A stretch of 64,000 nt of DNA from Candidatus Saccharimonadota bacterium (GCA_028289015.1 JAQGHC010000031.1:1-64000); one strand, 5' to 3'; shown: positions 26,333 through 36,082, numbered from the stretch's first letter. Numbers and translations: made by a program. The notes: generated by a model from the sequence alone, not told the origin.

Positions 26333-26338
26333 TATAAT
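26333..26338 (+). promoter_or_regulatory. -10 box of the FtsA-like gene, leaderless
   Basis: TATAAT ends 11 nt before ATG 26350, without a Shine-Dalgarno. Confidence 0.55.
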
Positions 26339-26349
26339 GAGTATTAATC

Positions 26350-27615
26350 ATGGTATTTGAAAATATTCTTCGCAAGTCAAACAAACAACCAGACAGTGAC
26401 TACGTTGTTGCTCTCGACATAGGAACTGAATTTGTTAAGGCGCTCATTGCTAAAATAAATGACGATAACTTAGAAATTATTGGTGTTGGACGCGCCCGTC
26501 AAGATGTCAGCGATATGCATAGCGGGGCGATCGCGGATATCTCGGGGGTTGTTCGTAATTGCGAAGAGGCGTTGTCTGCAGCCGAAGAGCAGGCGGGATT
26601 GCAAGCAAAGCGCGTCGTTATCGGTATTGCCGGTGAACTTGTAAAGGGTGTAACAAACACGATCCGCTACCGCCGACCTCAGCCGGATCGACCTTTGGAT
26701 GTTGCTGAAATGGAATTTATCATTGAAAAGGTCCAAGAACGTGCCCAAGCCAAAGCGCAAAAACAAATCGCGCTTGAAACGGGCAATGAGGACGTCGAGG
26801 TTAAGCTAGTGAATAGCGCGCTTGTGACTATTCATATTGACGGATACAAAGTCAGTAACCCAATTGGATTTCAGGGCAAGGACATTGCGGTGCAGATATA
26901 TACCGCATTCGCCCCTATGGTGCACATCGGTGCTCTTGAGCGCGTCGCAGACGAATTGGCGCTTGAATTAGTCGCTGTTGCCGCTGAACCGTTCGCCGTT
27001 AGCCGTGCTGTCCTCGGCACTGACACCAGTAGTAATATTACCGCTATTCTCGTCGATGTCGGTGGTGGCACGACAGATATTGCTGTCGTTAATGATGGTG
27101 GCGTTGAAGGCACGAAGATGTTTGGCATTGGTGGCCGTAGCTTTACACGGACGATCGCCAGTGAAATGGACCTTAATTACAGCGACGCCGAAAAACTTAA
27201 AGTCAATATAGATAGTCCACAAGTTAAAGTCAGCGTAGCTAAAGATGCAAATGCTGCTATCGAGAAGACTTTAAATGTGTGGATTGCTGGCGTAGAGTTA
27301 GCGCTCGATGACTTTGAATCCGTCGATCACTTGCCAAATCGTATTTTATTATGCGGCGGTGGTGCCAGCCTGACAAAGCTAGTTGATGCGCTATCAAAGC
27401 GCGAATGGTATAAAGAATTACCGTTCACTAAGCGACCAACAGTTCAACATATCGCTCCATCAGAAGTGGCGGGTATCACTGATACGACAGGGGACGTTAA
27501 CGACCATACCTTTATCACTGCCATGGGATTGCTACGTGTCGGCTATGATACAATTGTAGGCAGTAGTGACGCTGATACGATCAAAGATAAACTAAATCGG
27601 ATCTTACGAATATAA
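26350..27615 (+). CDS. FtsA-like actin-fold ATPase
   Basis: A 421-residue protein of the FtsA/PilM/actin-fold group. Nucleotide motifs are VVALDIGTEFVKALIA (phosphate 1), an SHS2-type insert (about 90-200), VDVGGGTTDIAVV (phosphate 2, about 236) and LCGGGASL (adenosine). FtsA tethers FtsZ to the membrane, while PilM organises type IV pilus assembly. The C-terminus here ends KDKLNRILRI, a short amphipathic helix like the FtsA membrane-targeting sequence, which supports FtsA. The next gene, 2 nt on, encodes a baseplate-J-like membrane protein, a pairing common in this lineage that may build an envelope complex. Confidence 0.85.
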   Translation: MVFENILRKSNKQPDSDYVVALDIGTEFVKALIAKINDDNLEIIGVGRARQDVSDMHSGAIADISGVVRNCEEALSAAEEQAGLQAKRVVIGIAGELVKGVTNTIRYRRPQPDRPLDVAEMEFIIEKVQERAQAKAQKQIALETGNEDVEVKLVNSALVTIHIDGYKVSNPIGFQGKDIAVQIYTAFAPMVHIGALERVADELALELVAVAAEPFAVSRAVLGTDTSSNITAILVDVGGGTTDIAVVNDGGVEGTKMFGIGGRSFTRTIASEMDLNYSDAEKLKVNIDSPQVKVSVAKDANAAIEKTLNVWIAGVELALDDFESVDHLPNRILLCGGGASLTKLVDALSKREWYKELPFTKRPTVQHIAPSEVAGITDTTGDVNDHTFITAMGLLRVGYDTIVGSSDADTIKDKLNRILRI

Positions 27616-27617
27616 AC

Positions 27618-29270
27618 ATGAATAAAGACGTTATATACATAGATGTAGAAGATGACATCACCGCAATAATCGGTAAAGTTAAAGATGCCAAGCAAAAAGT
27701 TGTTGCTTTGGTGCCGCCGAAACGCATCGGCATACTACAAAGCACGGTAAATCTTCGCCTGTTGGCGCGTGCGGCTAGCCAGGCTGACAAGCATTTAGTT
27801 ATTATCAGCAATAATCCGGCTCTTATCGCCCTTTCGGCCGCAGCAAAGCTGCCCGTTGCGAAAAATCTTCAAAGTAAGCCTGAAATGGCTGAAATTGCAG
27901 CGTTAGATATCGACGATGGTGAAGACGTTATTGACGGTGCACAGTTGCCCGTGGGCGAACTTGCACGAACCGCGGATGCAAAGCCGCCACAAGTTGTAGC
28001 CGTAAACAATCCTGCTATCGACAATGCGATTGATGAGAACGTGGCCGAAGATATGCCAGGACGCGCACTGCCACCTGCGCCAGGTCAACTGCCAGGAAAA
28101 GCACGGACAAAGAGTGGTATCAAGGTGCCTAATTTTAATGATTTCCGTAAAAAATTGTTACTCATTATCGCTGCCGGTGTCTTACTGATCGCATTCTTAG
28201 TCTGGAGCGTCTTTTTTGCTCCACGTGCGACTGTGCAAATTACCGCACGTACGTCCGATTCGTCGGTTAACAACAATGTGACGCTGGGCGATAATCTAAA
28301 AACCGACCTGACTGCCAATACGGTAAGGGTTGCCACGCAACAGGTTAAAAAAGCAACGTCAGTAGAGTTTGATGCGACGGGGTCTAAAGATATTGGCGAA
28401 AAAGCAACCGGAACCGTTGTTTTCTCGACAGAGTCAATTAGCGCGCTAGGTAAAACAATCCCTGCCGGTACAGTCCTGGCATCAACGAGCGGCATGACAT
28501 ATGTCACTAATGCTAGCGTTACTATGACTATCGAAAACTACAAAGGTGCGACGACTGTCGTTACTGCAGAAGCACGCGGCGCGAAAGCGAACGGTGCGAG
28601 CGGAGTGGTTACCGGTGCGCCATCTGGCATTAATGCTTCTTTACAAGGCGCCACAACTGGTGGTACTGACAAGACTATTACTATAGTAACGGCCGAAGAT
28701 ATCCAAAAAGCGACAGAGCAATTAAAAGCTCAAGACGTGGAAGCGATTAAGAAAGAGCTTAGCACTACGCTTGGTAAAGATGTCATTATCGTCGAACAGA
28801 CATTCAAGGCATCTGACGGCGCGCCTGTGTCCGTGCCAGGTGTTGATCAGGAAGTGGCTACTAATATTAAACCAAAGCTAACGAGTGAAGTAACGTACAG
28901 CCTTAGTGCTGTAGATAAAAATGAATTAAACGACTATCTGGATGCTCATTTTACAAAGCAGCTAGAAGGTATCAAGGATCAGCGTACTTATGATAACGGC
29001 GCCGATAAAGTCACTTTTACGAACGTTAACGCTGTCGAATCTGGGTTTACGGCAAGTATCGTTGCAACAGCAAAAATTGGACCAAAGGTTGAGGATTCTG
29101 TCATCAAAAACATATCTAAGGGCAAGCGTTATGGTGAGATTCAATCAAGTATCGAAGCGATTCAAGGTGTCGACACAGTCGACGTTAAATTCTGGCCATT
29201 CTGGGTAAATGCTGCACCTAGTGACATTAAAAAGATTAATGTAGAGTTTAGATTGCATGAGTCAAAATAA
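27618..29270 (+). CDS. Baseplate J-like bitopic membrane protein
   Basis: A 550-residue protein. Residues 1-90 form a cytosolic alpha/beta domain with VVALVPPKRIGILQSTVNLRLLAR, then a Pro-rich linker, one membrane helix (about 180-202), and a large exported beta-rich region. The exported part carries the baseplate-J-like pattern GEKATGTVVFSTES, TIPAGTVLASTSGMTYVTNASVTM, and VTAEARGAKANGASG. Phage baseplate J proteins form ring-like platforms; in candidate-phyla bacteria such proteins are widespread but have no assigned job. It follows the FtsA-like gene by 2 nt and overlaps ruvX by 14 nt. Confidence 0.82.
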   Translation: MNKDVIYIDVEDDITAIIGKVKDAKQKVVALVPPKRIGILQSTVNLRLLARAASQADKHLVIISNNPALIALSAAAKLPVAKNLQSKPEMAEIAALDIDDGEDVIDGAQLPVGELARTADAKPPQVVAVNNPAIDNAIDENVAEDMPGRALPPAPGQLPGKARTKSGIKVPNFNDFRKKLLLIIAAGVLLIAFLVWSVFFAPRATVQITARTSDSSVNNNVTLGDNLKTDLTANTVRVATQQVKKATSVEFDATGSKDIGEKATGTVVFSTESISALGKTIPAGTVLASTSGMTYVTNASVTMTIENYKGATTVVTAEARGAKANGASGVVTGAPSGINASLQGATTGGTDKTITIVTAEDIQKATEQLKAQDVEAIKKELSTTLGKDVIIVEQTFKASDGAPVSVPGVDQEVATNIKPKLTSEVTYSLSAVDKNELNDYLDAHFTKQLEGIKDQRTYDNGADKVTFTNVNAVESGFTASIVATAKIGPKVEDSVIKNISKGKRYGEIQSSIEAIQGVDTVDVKFWPFWVNAAPSDIKKINVEFRLHESK

Positions 29271-29664
29271 ATCATATATCGCTTTGGATGTAGGTGAAAA
29301 AAGGATCGGTGTCGCGGTCGGTGACAGCGGAGTGCGTATTGCGATTCCATTTGATACGATCGAAACGGATGGCACTGAAATTGAGCGCATAGCTCATGTT
29401 ATTATTGAGGAAAAGGTTGATGTTGTCGTTGTGGGGTATCCACGCAATCAATCAGGAGAACCGACTGCTCAAACCGCCTACGTTGAAACTTTTGCTAAAC
29501 AGTTAACAAATATTGCTCCCAACTTGGTATTTCAAGACGAATCGTTAACGAGCATTTTAGCCGAACAGCGACTTCAATCGCATAAAAAACCCTACGTAAA
29601 AGGCGATATCGACGCATTAGCTGCGGCGATGATTCTCCAAGATTATATGGAGCAACGCTTATGA
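29257..29664 (+). CDS. ruvX: RuvX/YqgF Holliday junction resolvase-like nuclease
   Basis: A 135-residue RNase H-fold protein. The acidic active site is visible as ALDVGEKRIGVAVGD at the N-terminus, VVGYPRNQSGEP, and FQDESLTSILAEQRL, with Asp in DIDALAAAMIL at the end. Family roles include pre-16S rRNA 5' processing and Holliday-junction cleavage. It overlaps the baseplate-J-like gene by 14 nt and mltG by ATGA. A ruvX-mltG pairing is common in bacteria. Confidence 0.94.
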   Translation: MSQNKSYIALDVGEKRIGVAVGDSGVRIAIPFDTIETDGTEIERIAHVIIEEKVDVVVVGYPRNQSGEPTAQTAYVETFAKQLTNIAPNLVFQDESLTSILAEQRLQSHKKPYVKGDIDALAAAMILQDYMEQRL

Positions 29665-30914
29665 AAAATGATATCATTCCTCCGCGTCCGCCGTTAGGAA
29701 TTCCGCCGCGGCCTTCACGAAATCCTCACAATCCCAATGATTCGCAGCCAATTCCCACCCCGACACTATCGGCGCCCGAAGCTTTTTCACTACCCCTACG
29801 TGATGAGTCGCAGACCGTTGCTTCTAGTGTCGAAGAAGTAGTCGATTCGACAGTTCATCCGCGCAAGCCATATGTTAGATGGGTAGTAATTGGTACTATT
29901 GGCATTATTCTGTTATTCGGCGGGTTACTCGCATGGTATATTATGGCGTTACGTCCAGCCGCATCCGCTGATGCTGCTCGAATCAACGTCGCAATTGAAA
30001 GTGGCAGCGCCCCATCGCAGATTAGCGAAATGTTGCAAAACGAAAAGGTTATTCGTAGTAAGATGGCTTTTGATGTCTACGTGCGCATTCACGGCCTACG
30101 TAATAAACTCCAGGCCGGAACCTTTAGCTTGTCGCCAGCTGATTCTACTGCGCAAATCGTAGATAATCTGACGTCAGGCAAGGCTGAGCAATTTGATATT
30201 ACGTTTTATCCAGGCGCGACGCTTGATATCGCGTCCACCTCTGCCGACAAAACGCCATCACATAGGCAGGTCCTAGAAAAGCTGGGTTATTCGAGCAATG
30301 AGATTACTGAAGCATTTAATGCTTCATATGTGGCGGAATATCCACTACTGTTTAGCGATAAGCCTAATTCTGCAAACATAGAGGGATATATTTACGGTCA
30401 AACGTACAAAATAGCTAGCGGGTCGTCTGTGAAGCAGATATTATCGCGCACGTTTGCTGAATACGAGACTCAAATCAAAGAAAATAACATTGTTAAGGCA
30501 TACAGCGATCAAGGTCTTAATTTGTATCAAGGGATTACGCTTGCATCTATTATTCAGCGTGAAGTGCCGACAGCTGCCGACCAAAAACAGGTTGCACAAG
30601 TCTTTCTAAAACGCTACCGCGAAGGAGGTCTATTAGGCTCTGACGTTACCTACCACTATGCAGCCGACAAAACGGGGGTCGCGCGTGATTTCAACCTGAA
30701 TTCACCGTACAATACGCGTAAAGTTGTAGGACTACCCCCCGGTCCGATCGCATCACCAGGCATTAGTGCGCTGCTAGCAGTTGCCTCGCCAGCGCCAGGT
30801 GATTATGTGTATTTCTTGAGCGGTGATGACAATAAGACTTATTTTGCACATACGAACGAAGAGCATGAAGCTAACATTGTGAACCACTGCGCGTATAAGT
30901 GCTCGTTACCGTAA
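29661..30914 (+). CDS. mltG: Endolytic transglycosylase MltG
   Basis: A 417-residue inner-membrane enzyme that cuts nascent glycan strands and sets their length. A Pro-rich cytosolic tail (1-70) precedes a membrane helix (about 74-95) and a LysM-like region, then the YceG core: TYKIASGSSVKQIL, the catalytic-Glu segment LASIIQREVPTAADQKQVA, VFLKRYREGGLLGSDVTYHYA and NTRKVVGLPPGPIASPG. The usual SIVEKE motif reads SIIQRE, but a Glu is kept. It is coupled to ruvX by ATGA. Confidence 0.93.
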   Translation: MKNDIIPPRPPLGIPPRPSRNPHNPNDSQPIPTPTLSAPEAFSLPLRDESQTVASSVEEVVDSTVHPRKPYVRWVVIGTIGIILLFGGLLAWYIMALRPAASADAARINVAIESGSAPSQISEMLQNEKVIRSKMAFDVYVRIHGLRNKLQAGTFSLSPADSTAQIVDNLTSGKAEQFDITFYPGATLDIASTSADKTPSHRQVLEKLGYSSNEITEAFNASYVAEYPLLFSDKPNSANIEGYIYGQTYKIASGSSVKQILSRTFAEYETQIKENNIVKAYSDQGLNLYQGITLASIIQREVPTAADQKQVAQVFLKRYREGGLLGSDVTYHYAADKTGVARDFNLNSPYNTRKVVGLPPGPIASPGISALLAVASPAPGDYVYFLSGDDNKTYFAHTNEEHEANIVNHCAYKCSLP

Positions 30915-30945
30915 GCTTGACAAATTTATGTAATTATAAAATAAA

Positions 30946-30974
30946 TTGACATTTAATACAAGAATTGTTAATAT
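30946..30974 (+). promoter_or_regulatory. Promoter of the LysM-CHAP gene
   Basis: TTGACA (30946-30951), 17-bp spacer, TAATAT (30969-30974). The start is expected near 30981. The same TTGACA-17-TAATAT pair precedes the RNA at 33841. Confidence 0.65.
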
Positions 30975-30980
30975 TATTAC

Positions 30981-31225
30981 AGCGCATTTGTGAATTAACT
31001 TACTACGTATCGGCAGTAGTCGAATCCACGGAAAAGTCTGATACATAAATGAGCCTACCGACAAATGTCGCACGGATACCGAAACAACTTTTTATCTAAT
31101 ATCAATTAATTCTAAGGTCGACAGTGTATCCCGTTCTATTTGCGAGAAGTAAGACAGAGTAAGGTAGACGCCTTTGCAGTAATGCAGACGGCAGGAGAAC
31201 GATTATTCGTAATCATCAATCCGCT
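30981..31225 (+). promoter_or_regulatory. Long 5' leader of the LysM-CHAP gene
   Basis: About 245 nt with no ORF. It contains GTATC/GATAC and CGACA-AA-TGTCG pairs and ends with AGGAG (31193-31197). Leaders of wall-hydrolase genes often hold c-di-AMP riboswitches, but the conserved ydaO-type core was not found here, so the element stays unassigned. Confidence 0.4.
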
Positions 31226-32428
31226 ATGGCTTTGGCCCAAGCGAAAACTGCTCAGTTGAAGCAAACAGTGTTTGCAGGTGATACTTTTAATACTAAACGA
31301 ATTAAAGGCGGTCCGAAATCAACTGCTATTGCAGCGTATTCTGGTGTATTCTTGCTAGTCATGTCGATGGTCGCCATCGGCTATCAGCCCCCACAAAAAG
31401 TAGATAGCGTTGCTAGCGCCGTCAATACTGTCGCAGCGACTAGTGCTATATCTGCAGACCAGCCGTCAGTCGATGAGATTGTTGCGACAAATGTCGCTGC
31501 AGGTATCGCATCGCGCGCTAATTTGCCTATCGCAAATGAGATTGCCAACCAGTCAGTGTCACTATCAATTCAAAGTCAATTAGCACAAAATGACACCAAT
31601 ACCATCACAAAACCTCAGATTGTTGAATTATCTGCCGGTAATCGAACTATCAAAGAGTACGTCGTCAAGGAAGGCGAGACTGTTGAGAGTATCGCCGCAC
31701 AAAAGAGCATCACGCCTGATACTATCAAGTGGGCGAACGGCTTGTCTGGCAGTGCGATCCCTGCGGGCAAGGTGTTAACTATCCTTCCTGTCGACGGCGT
31801 CTACTACACCGTAAAAGCAGGCGATACGGTTGAAAGTATCGCGGCAAAATACAATGTTTCACCCCAGAGTATTACGACTCATAACGATCTTGAGCTAACT
31901 GGCCTCGCTAACGGCGTCAAAATAGTCCTACCAGGCGGTACGATGCCTGCGAATGAACGTCCAGGATATCAGGCTCCACAGGTGGCACGCGTCTTTACGA
32001 GCAACGCTTATAGTAATAATAGCTTTCGTTATGCTGGTGGGTTTGCTGGCGGTGATGTCTTTAATATTCGTCGCAATGTCAAAAGTACAACCCCCGGTAA
32101 TACGAATGCATGGGGTAACTGTACGTGGTATGCGTGGGAGCGTCGATCTGAAATGGGCCGACCACTACCATCTGGCGCTTTAGGCAATGCTGCGCAGTGG
32201 AATACGTCGCTAGGTGCAATGGGTTATCGTGTCGACTCAGTGCCTCAAGTCGGGGCTATCTTCCAAAATGGTGGCGGCTACGGCCACGTCGGTATCGTAG
32301 AAGGTTTCCAGGCTGATGGATCAGTGATCGTGAGTGAGATGAATAACTACTCAGGCGGCGGGTACAATGGTATTAATGACCGTATCATTCCTGTCAATCA
32401 AATTGGTATGTTTAACTACATCCATTAA
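31226..32428 (+). CDS. LysM-CHAP cell-wall hydrolase
   Basis: A 400-residue exported protein. An N-terminal signal anchor (about 32-50) leads to two LysM domains (about 142-188 with VVKEGETVESIAAQKSITPD, and 192-240 with TVKAGDTVESIAAKYNVSPQ), then a CHAP amidase/endopeptidase (about 270-400) with catalytic Cys in WGNCTWYAWERR and His in YGHVGIVEG. It should bind and cut peptidoglycan. The ATG at 31226 lies 28 nt after the only good Shine-Dalgarno (AGGAG, 31193-31197). An in-frame ATT at 31205 has optimal spacing, so the N-terminus may be seven residues longer. Confidence 0.93.
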   Translation: MALAQAKTAQLKQTVFAGDTFNTKRIKGGPKSTAIAAYSGVFLLVMSMVAIGYQPPQKVDSVASAVNTVAATSAISADQPSVDEIVATNVAAGIASRANLPIANEIANQSVSLSIQSQLAQNDTNTITKPQIVELSAGNRTIKEYVVKEGETVESIAAQKSITPDTIKWANGLSGSAIPAGKVLTILPVDGVYYTVKAGDTVESIAAKYNVSPQSITTHNDLELTGLANGVKIVLPGGTMPANERPGYQAPQVARVFTSNAYSNNSFRYAGGFAGGDVFNIRRNVKSTTPGNTNAWGNCTWYAWERRSEMGRPLPSGALGNAAQWNTSLGAMGYRVDSVPQVGAIFQNGGGYGHVGIVEGFQADGSVIVSEMNNYSGGGYNGINDRIIPVNQIGMFNYIH

Positions 32429-32458
32429 TCAGTAATAAAACGATTATCACACAATTAC

Positions 32459-32486
32459 ATTCGCCTCTGTCAATACAGAGGCGAAT
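32459..32486. terminator. Perfect 12-bp hairpin between the LysM-CHAP gene and obgE
   Basis: ATTCGCCTCTGT/ACAGAGGCGAAT (32459-32470 and 32475-32486) with a CAAT loop. Only two T follow before the obgE -10 box, so it may be a weak terminator or a 3'-end protector. Confidence 0.7.
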
Positions 32487-32490
32487 TTGC

Positions 32491-32496
32491 TATAAT
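32491..32496 (+). promoter_or_regulatory. Extended -10 promoter of obgE, leaderless
   Basis: TGC-TATAAT (TATAAT at 32491-32496) ends 8 nt before ATG 32505. It starts only 4 nt after the preceding hairpin, so no -35 element fits outside the stem. Confidence 0.7.
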
Positions 32497-32498
32497 AG

Positions 32499-33791
<1,293 letters not shown>

Positions 33792-33806
33792 AACAGTATA
33801 ATACTG

Positions 33807-33835
33807 TTGACATTGATGCACTAATGTGATAATAT
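33807..33835 (+). promoter_or_regulatory. Promoter of the 33841-34612 RNA unit
   Basis: TTGACA (33807-33812), 17-bp spacer, TAATAT (33830-33835); GATAAT at 33828-33833 is an alternative -10. A 15-bp palindrome (33794-33808) overlaps the -35 box. Confidence 0.6.
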
Positions 33836-33840
33836 GTGAA

Positions 33841-34612
33841 ATACCATCAAATGCCCATTAGTTTTTTGATCGGTTCATTGACAAGTTGGATATTATTTTT
33901 GCTACAGCATTTTGTGTATTATTTTAGTGCTCAATATGCTGTAGCAAACCCCGAATACCGAAATTCGGACTAGGTTGACAGCATTTCATTTTGCGAAGTC
34001 GCGCCATGGGCCAAGTACCCACACGGTGGCTATGCCACTATTGCCCCATAGATTCGCACTCGAGAGCCATAACGATGGCATAATCTGAAAGAAGGTGATT
34101 TGAATGACCCGAGCATCCCCGATGCCCAGCATCAACCTCAAACTCAATCTGATGAACTGAATCGCCGGCGCCTCGAGCATCTGATATAAAGGAGCGAACA
34201 TAATGGTTCGATCTGGCTTTACTTAGTGGTTTTTTACTCCCATACTGGGTGAGTTCCGGTAGTTCAAAAAACAATACATCTGAAAGGATGTGTCATGTTG
34301 AGACAATTGTCCGTCTAGCACTCTCGCAAGGAGTGCGCCCCGGTTTTGGCCTGCCTTTCATTACGTAAGTGTGACAGGAGGCTTGTCCGCCTAGAGGTTG
34401 TGATCATCAGAATAGTCATTTCGTGGACAGATTCAGTGTCGCTTTCTATTCATCAGATCCAAGCGTTCTTACGCCCTCAGTGTTATGTATTATCATAACG
34501 GACATCCCCGAGAAGGGTAGCCACTGCAGCATTGCCGCGCTACCCTTCTCGGACCCCCCATTTATCCAACTTGTTCAATTTATACCACGCCAACTTCGTT
34601 TGGCGTGCTTTT
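33841..34612 (+). ncRNA. Candidate long structured non-coding RNA
   Basis: About 770 nt between a good promoter and an intrinsic terminator, with no credible ORF. It holds many perfect stems: 13 bp (33898-33910 / 33936-33948), 6 bp (33951-33956 / 33963-33968), GTGGC-TAT-GCCAC near 34026, GCCAT-AACG-ATGGC near 34066, a hairpin at about 34274-34293 with AAAG in its loop, GCACTC/GAGTGC near 34318, GTTATG/CATAAC near 34482, and 14 bp (34508-34521 / 34539-34552). Several 7-25-codon ORFs with Shine-Dalgarno-like sites occur inside. It lacks the tell-tale sequences of tmRNA, RNase P RNA and SRP RNA. It may be a new RNA, a peptide-coding transcript, or a decayed element. Confidence 0.45.
34586..34612 (+). 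terminator. Intrinsic terminator closing the RNA unit
   Basis: CACGCCAA/TTGGCGTG (34586-34593 and 34600-34607) with a CTTCGT loop, followed by CTTTTC. Confidence 0.85.
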
Positions 34613-34632
34613 CATTGTCAAAAAATAGCTGC

Positions 34633-34638
34633 TATAAT
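34633..34638 (+). promoter_or_regulatory. Extended -10 promoter of sbcB, leaderless
   Basis: TGC-TATAAT (TATAAT at 34633-34638) ends 7 nt before ATG 34646. Confidence 0.7.
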
Positions 34639-34645
34639 ACAAGTA

Positions 34646-36082
34646 ATGGCAAAAACATTCTTTTTTTATGATCTCGAAACCAGTGGATTAAACCCTCGTG
34701 ATGATCGGATTATGCAGTTTGCGGGTATTCGTACTGATATGGATTTACAGCCGATCGGTGAGCCGTATAATGTTTTGGTAAAATTAAATGACGATACGCT
34801 GCCAACACCCGAAGCATTGATGGTGACGGGAATTACGCCGCAACAGACACAAGCCGACGGATACACCGAGTCGGAATTTGCGAAATTATTGATGGATGAG
34901 GTGTTTACCCCAGATACGATTGCAACTGGATTTAACAGCATACGATTTGACGATGAGTTCGTCAGACATTTATTGTGGCGAAATTTTTACGATCCCTATG
35001 AATGGGCTTGGAAAGATGGCCGTTCGCGCTGGGATCTGCTGGATGTAACGCGCATGACTCGTGCCTTGCGGCCAGAGGGTATTGAGTGGCCAGTTGTCGA
35101 TGGTAAGGCCGTTAACAAATTAGAACTCATCACCAAAATAAATGGCATTGATCATTTCAAGGCCCATGACGCGCTGAGTGATGTTGAAGCGCTCATTGCA
35201 GTTACAGGACTCATTAAAGCCCGCCAGCCGCAATTATTCGAATATTTATTAAAGATGCGTGACAAGAACGAACTTAAGAAGCTTATCAACCTGGATGATA
35301 AGCAACCGTTTGTCTATGTGAGTGGACGCTATGATGCTGAGTTTCATAAAGCGACGGTTGCATTCCCGTTGACCTCTGGCAAAAATGGTAATATTGTCGT
35401 GTATGACCTTCGTTATGATCCGACACCGTTTCTTGGTATGTCAGCAGACGAGCTAAAGAAAAAAATGTACGCCACCTGGGAAGAGCGTCAAGAAGACGGC
35501 TTTATGCAAATACCCGTCAAAGAGTTGCAGTACAATAAACTACCAGCTGTTGCGCCATTAGGGGTGCTGAACCAGGCTGAAGGGTGGCAAAAGGTACAAT
35601 TGGATATTGCGACAGTCGAAAAGAATCGCACTACTCTAATCGGAGCGCCACATTTTGCTGAAAATATTCGCAGCGTGTTCGAACAGCGAGCTGAATTTAA
35701 AAAGTCACCCGATCCAGAGGCACAATTGTATGACGGATTCGTACAAGATAGAGATCGTCTGCGAATCGAAACGGTTCGAAATGCCAGACCACGCGAACTG
35801 GCGGATTTTCATCCTGAATTTACCGACGAAAGATTAAACCCGTTACTTTTGCATTACAAAGCCCGTAACTTTCCACAAAGCTTAAGCGAGGATGAATCGC
35901 GAGCATGGGAGATGTGGCGAGCCGATCATATTAATGAACGCCTCCCTCAATTTATGAAGTCATTGCAATCGATTGCCGCAAAAGAGCAGGATGAGCAGAA
36001 ACAGTTCGTTCTGCAAGAATTGCAGCTATGGGCCGAAAGTATTATTCCAAGCGATATGTCAGACCAGGATAGCGAAAACTAG
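34646..36082 (+). CDS. sbcB: Exodeoxyribonuclease I
   Basis: A 478-residue 3'-5' single-strand DNA exonuclease. DEDD motifs: FFYDLETSGLNPRDDRIMQFA (Exo I), ATGFNSIRFDDEFVRH (Exo II), and HDALSDVEALI (Exo III). The SH3-like middle and C-terminal helical region match SbcB. ATG 34646 is chosen over the longer open frame from 34532, which runs back through the upstream terminator. It converges on a small membrane-protein gene: their stops overlap in CTAG (36079-36082). Confidence 0.95.
   Translation: MAKTFFFYDLETSGLNPRDDRIMQFAGIRTDMDLQPIGEPYNVLVKLNDDTLPTPEALMVTGITPQQTQADGYTESEFAKLLMDEVFTPDTIATGFNSIRFDDEFVRHLLWRNFYDPYEWAWKDGRSRWDLLDVTRMTRALRPEGIEWPVVDGKAVNKLELITKINGIDHFKAHDALSDVEALIAVTGLIKARQPQLFEYLLKMRDKNELKKLINLDDKQPFVYVSGRYDAEFHKATVAFPLTSGKNGNIVVYDLRYDPTPFLGMSADELKKKMYATWEERQEDGFMQIPVKELQYNKLPAVAPLGVLNQAEGWQKVQLDIATVEKNRTTLIGAPHFAENIRSVFEQRAEFKKSPDPEAQLYDGFVQDRDRLRIETVRNARPRELADFHPEFTDERLNPLLLHYKARNFPQSLSEDESRAWEMWRADHINERLPQFMKSLQSIAAKEQDEQKQFVLQELQLWAESIIPSDMSDQDSEN

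Noticed and set aside
30981-31225. c-di-AMP (ydaO) riboswitch before the LysM-CHAP gene
   Set aside because: The gene class fits, but the conserved GGAGGAACC-type core was not found.
33986-34274. Two overlapping minus-strand open frames in the candidate RNA
   Set aside because: They are short, lack ribosome sites, and lie antisense to a unit with a clear + strand promoter and terminator.
33841-34612. tmRNA, RNase P RNA or SRP RNA in the obgE-sbcB interval
   Set aside because: No tRNA-like 3' end with CCA, no tag ORF of the usual type, no GAGGAAAGTCC-type RNase P core, and no SRP tetraloop motif on either strand.
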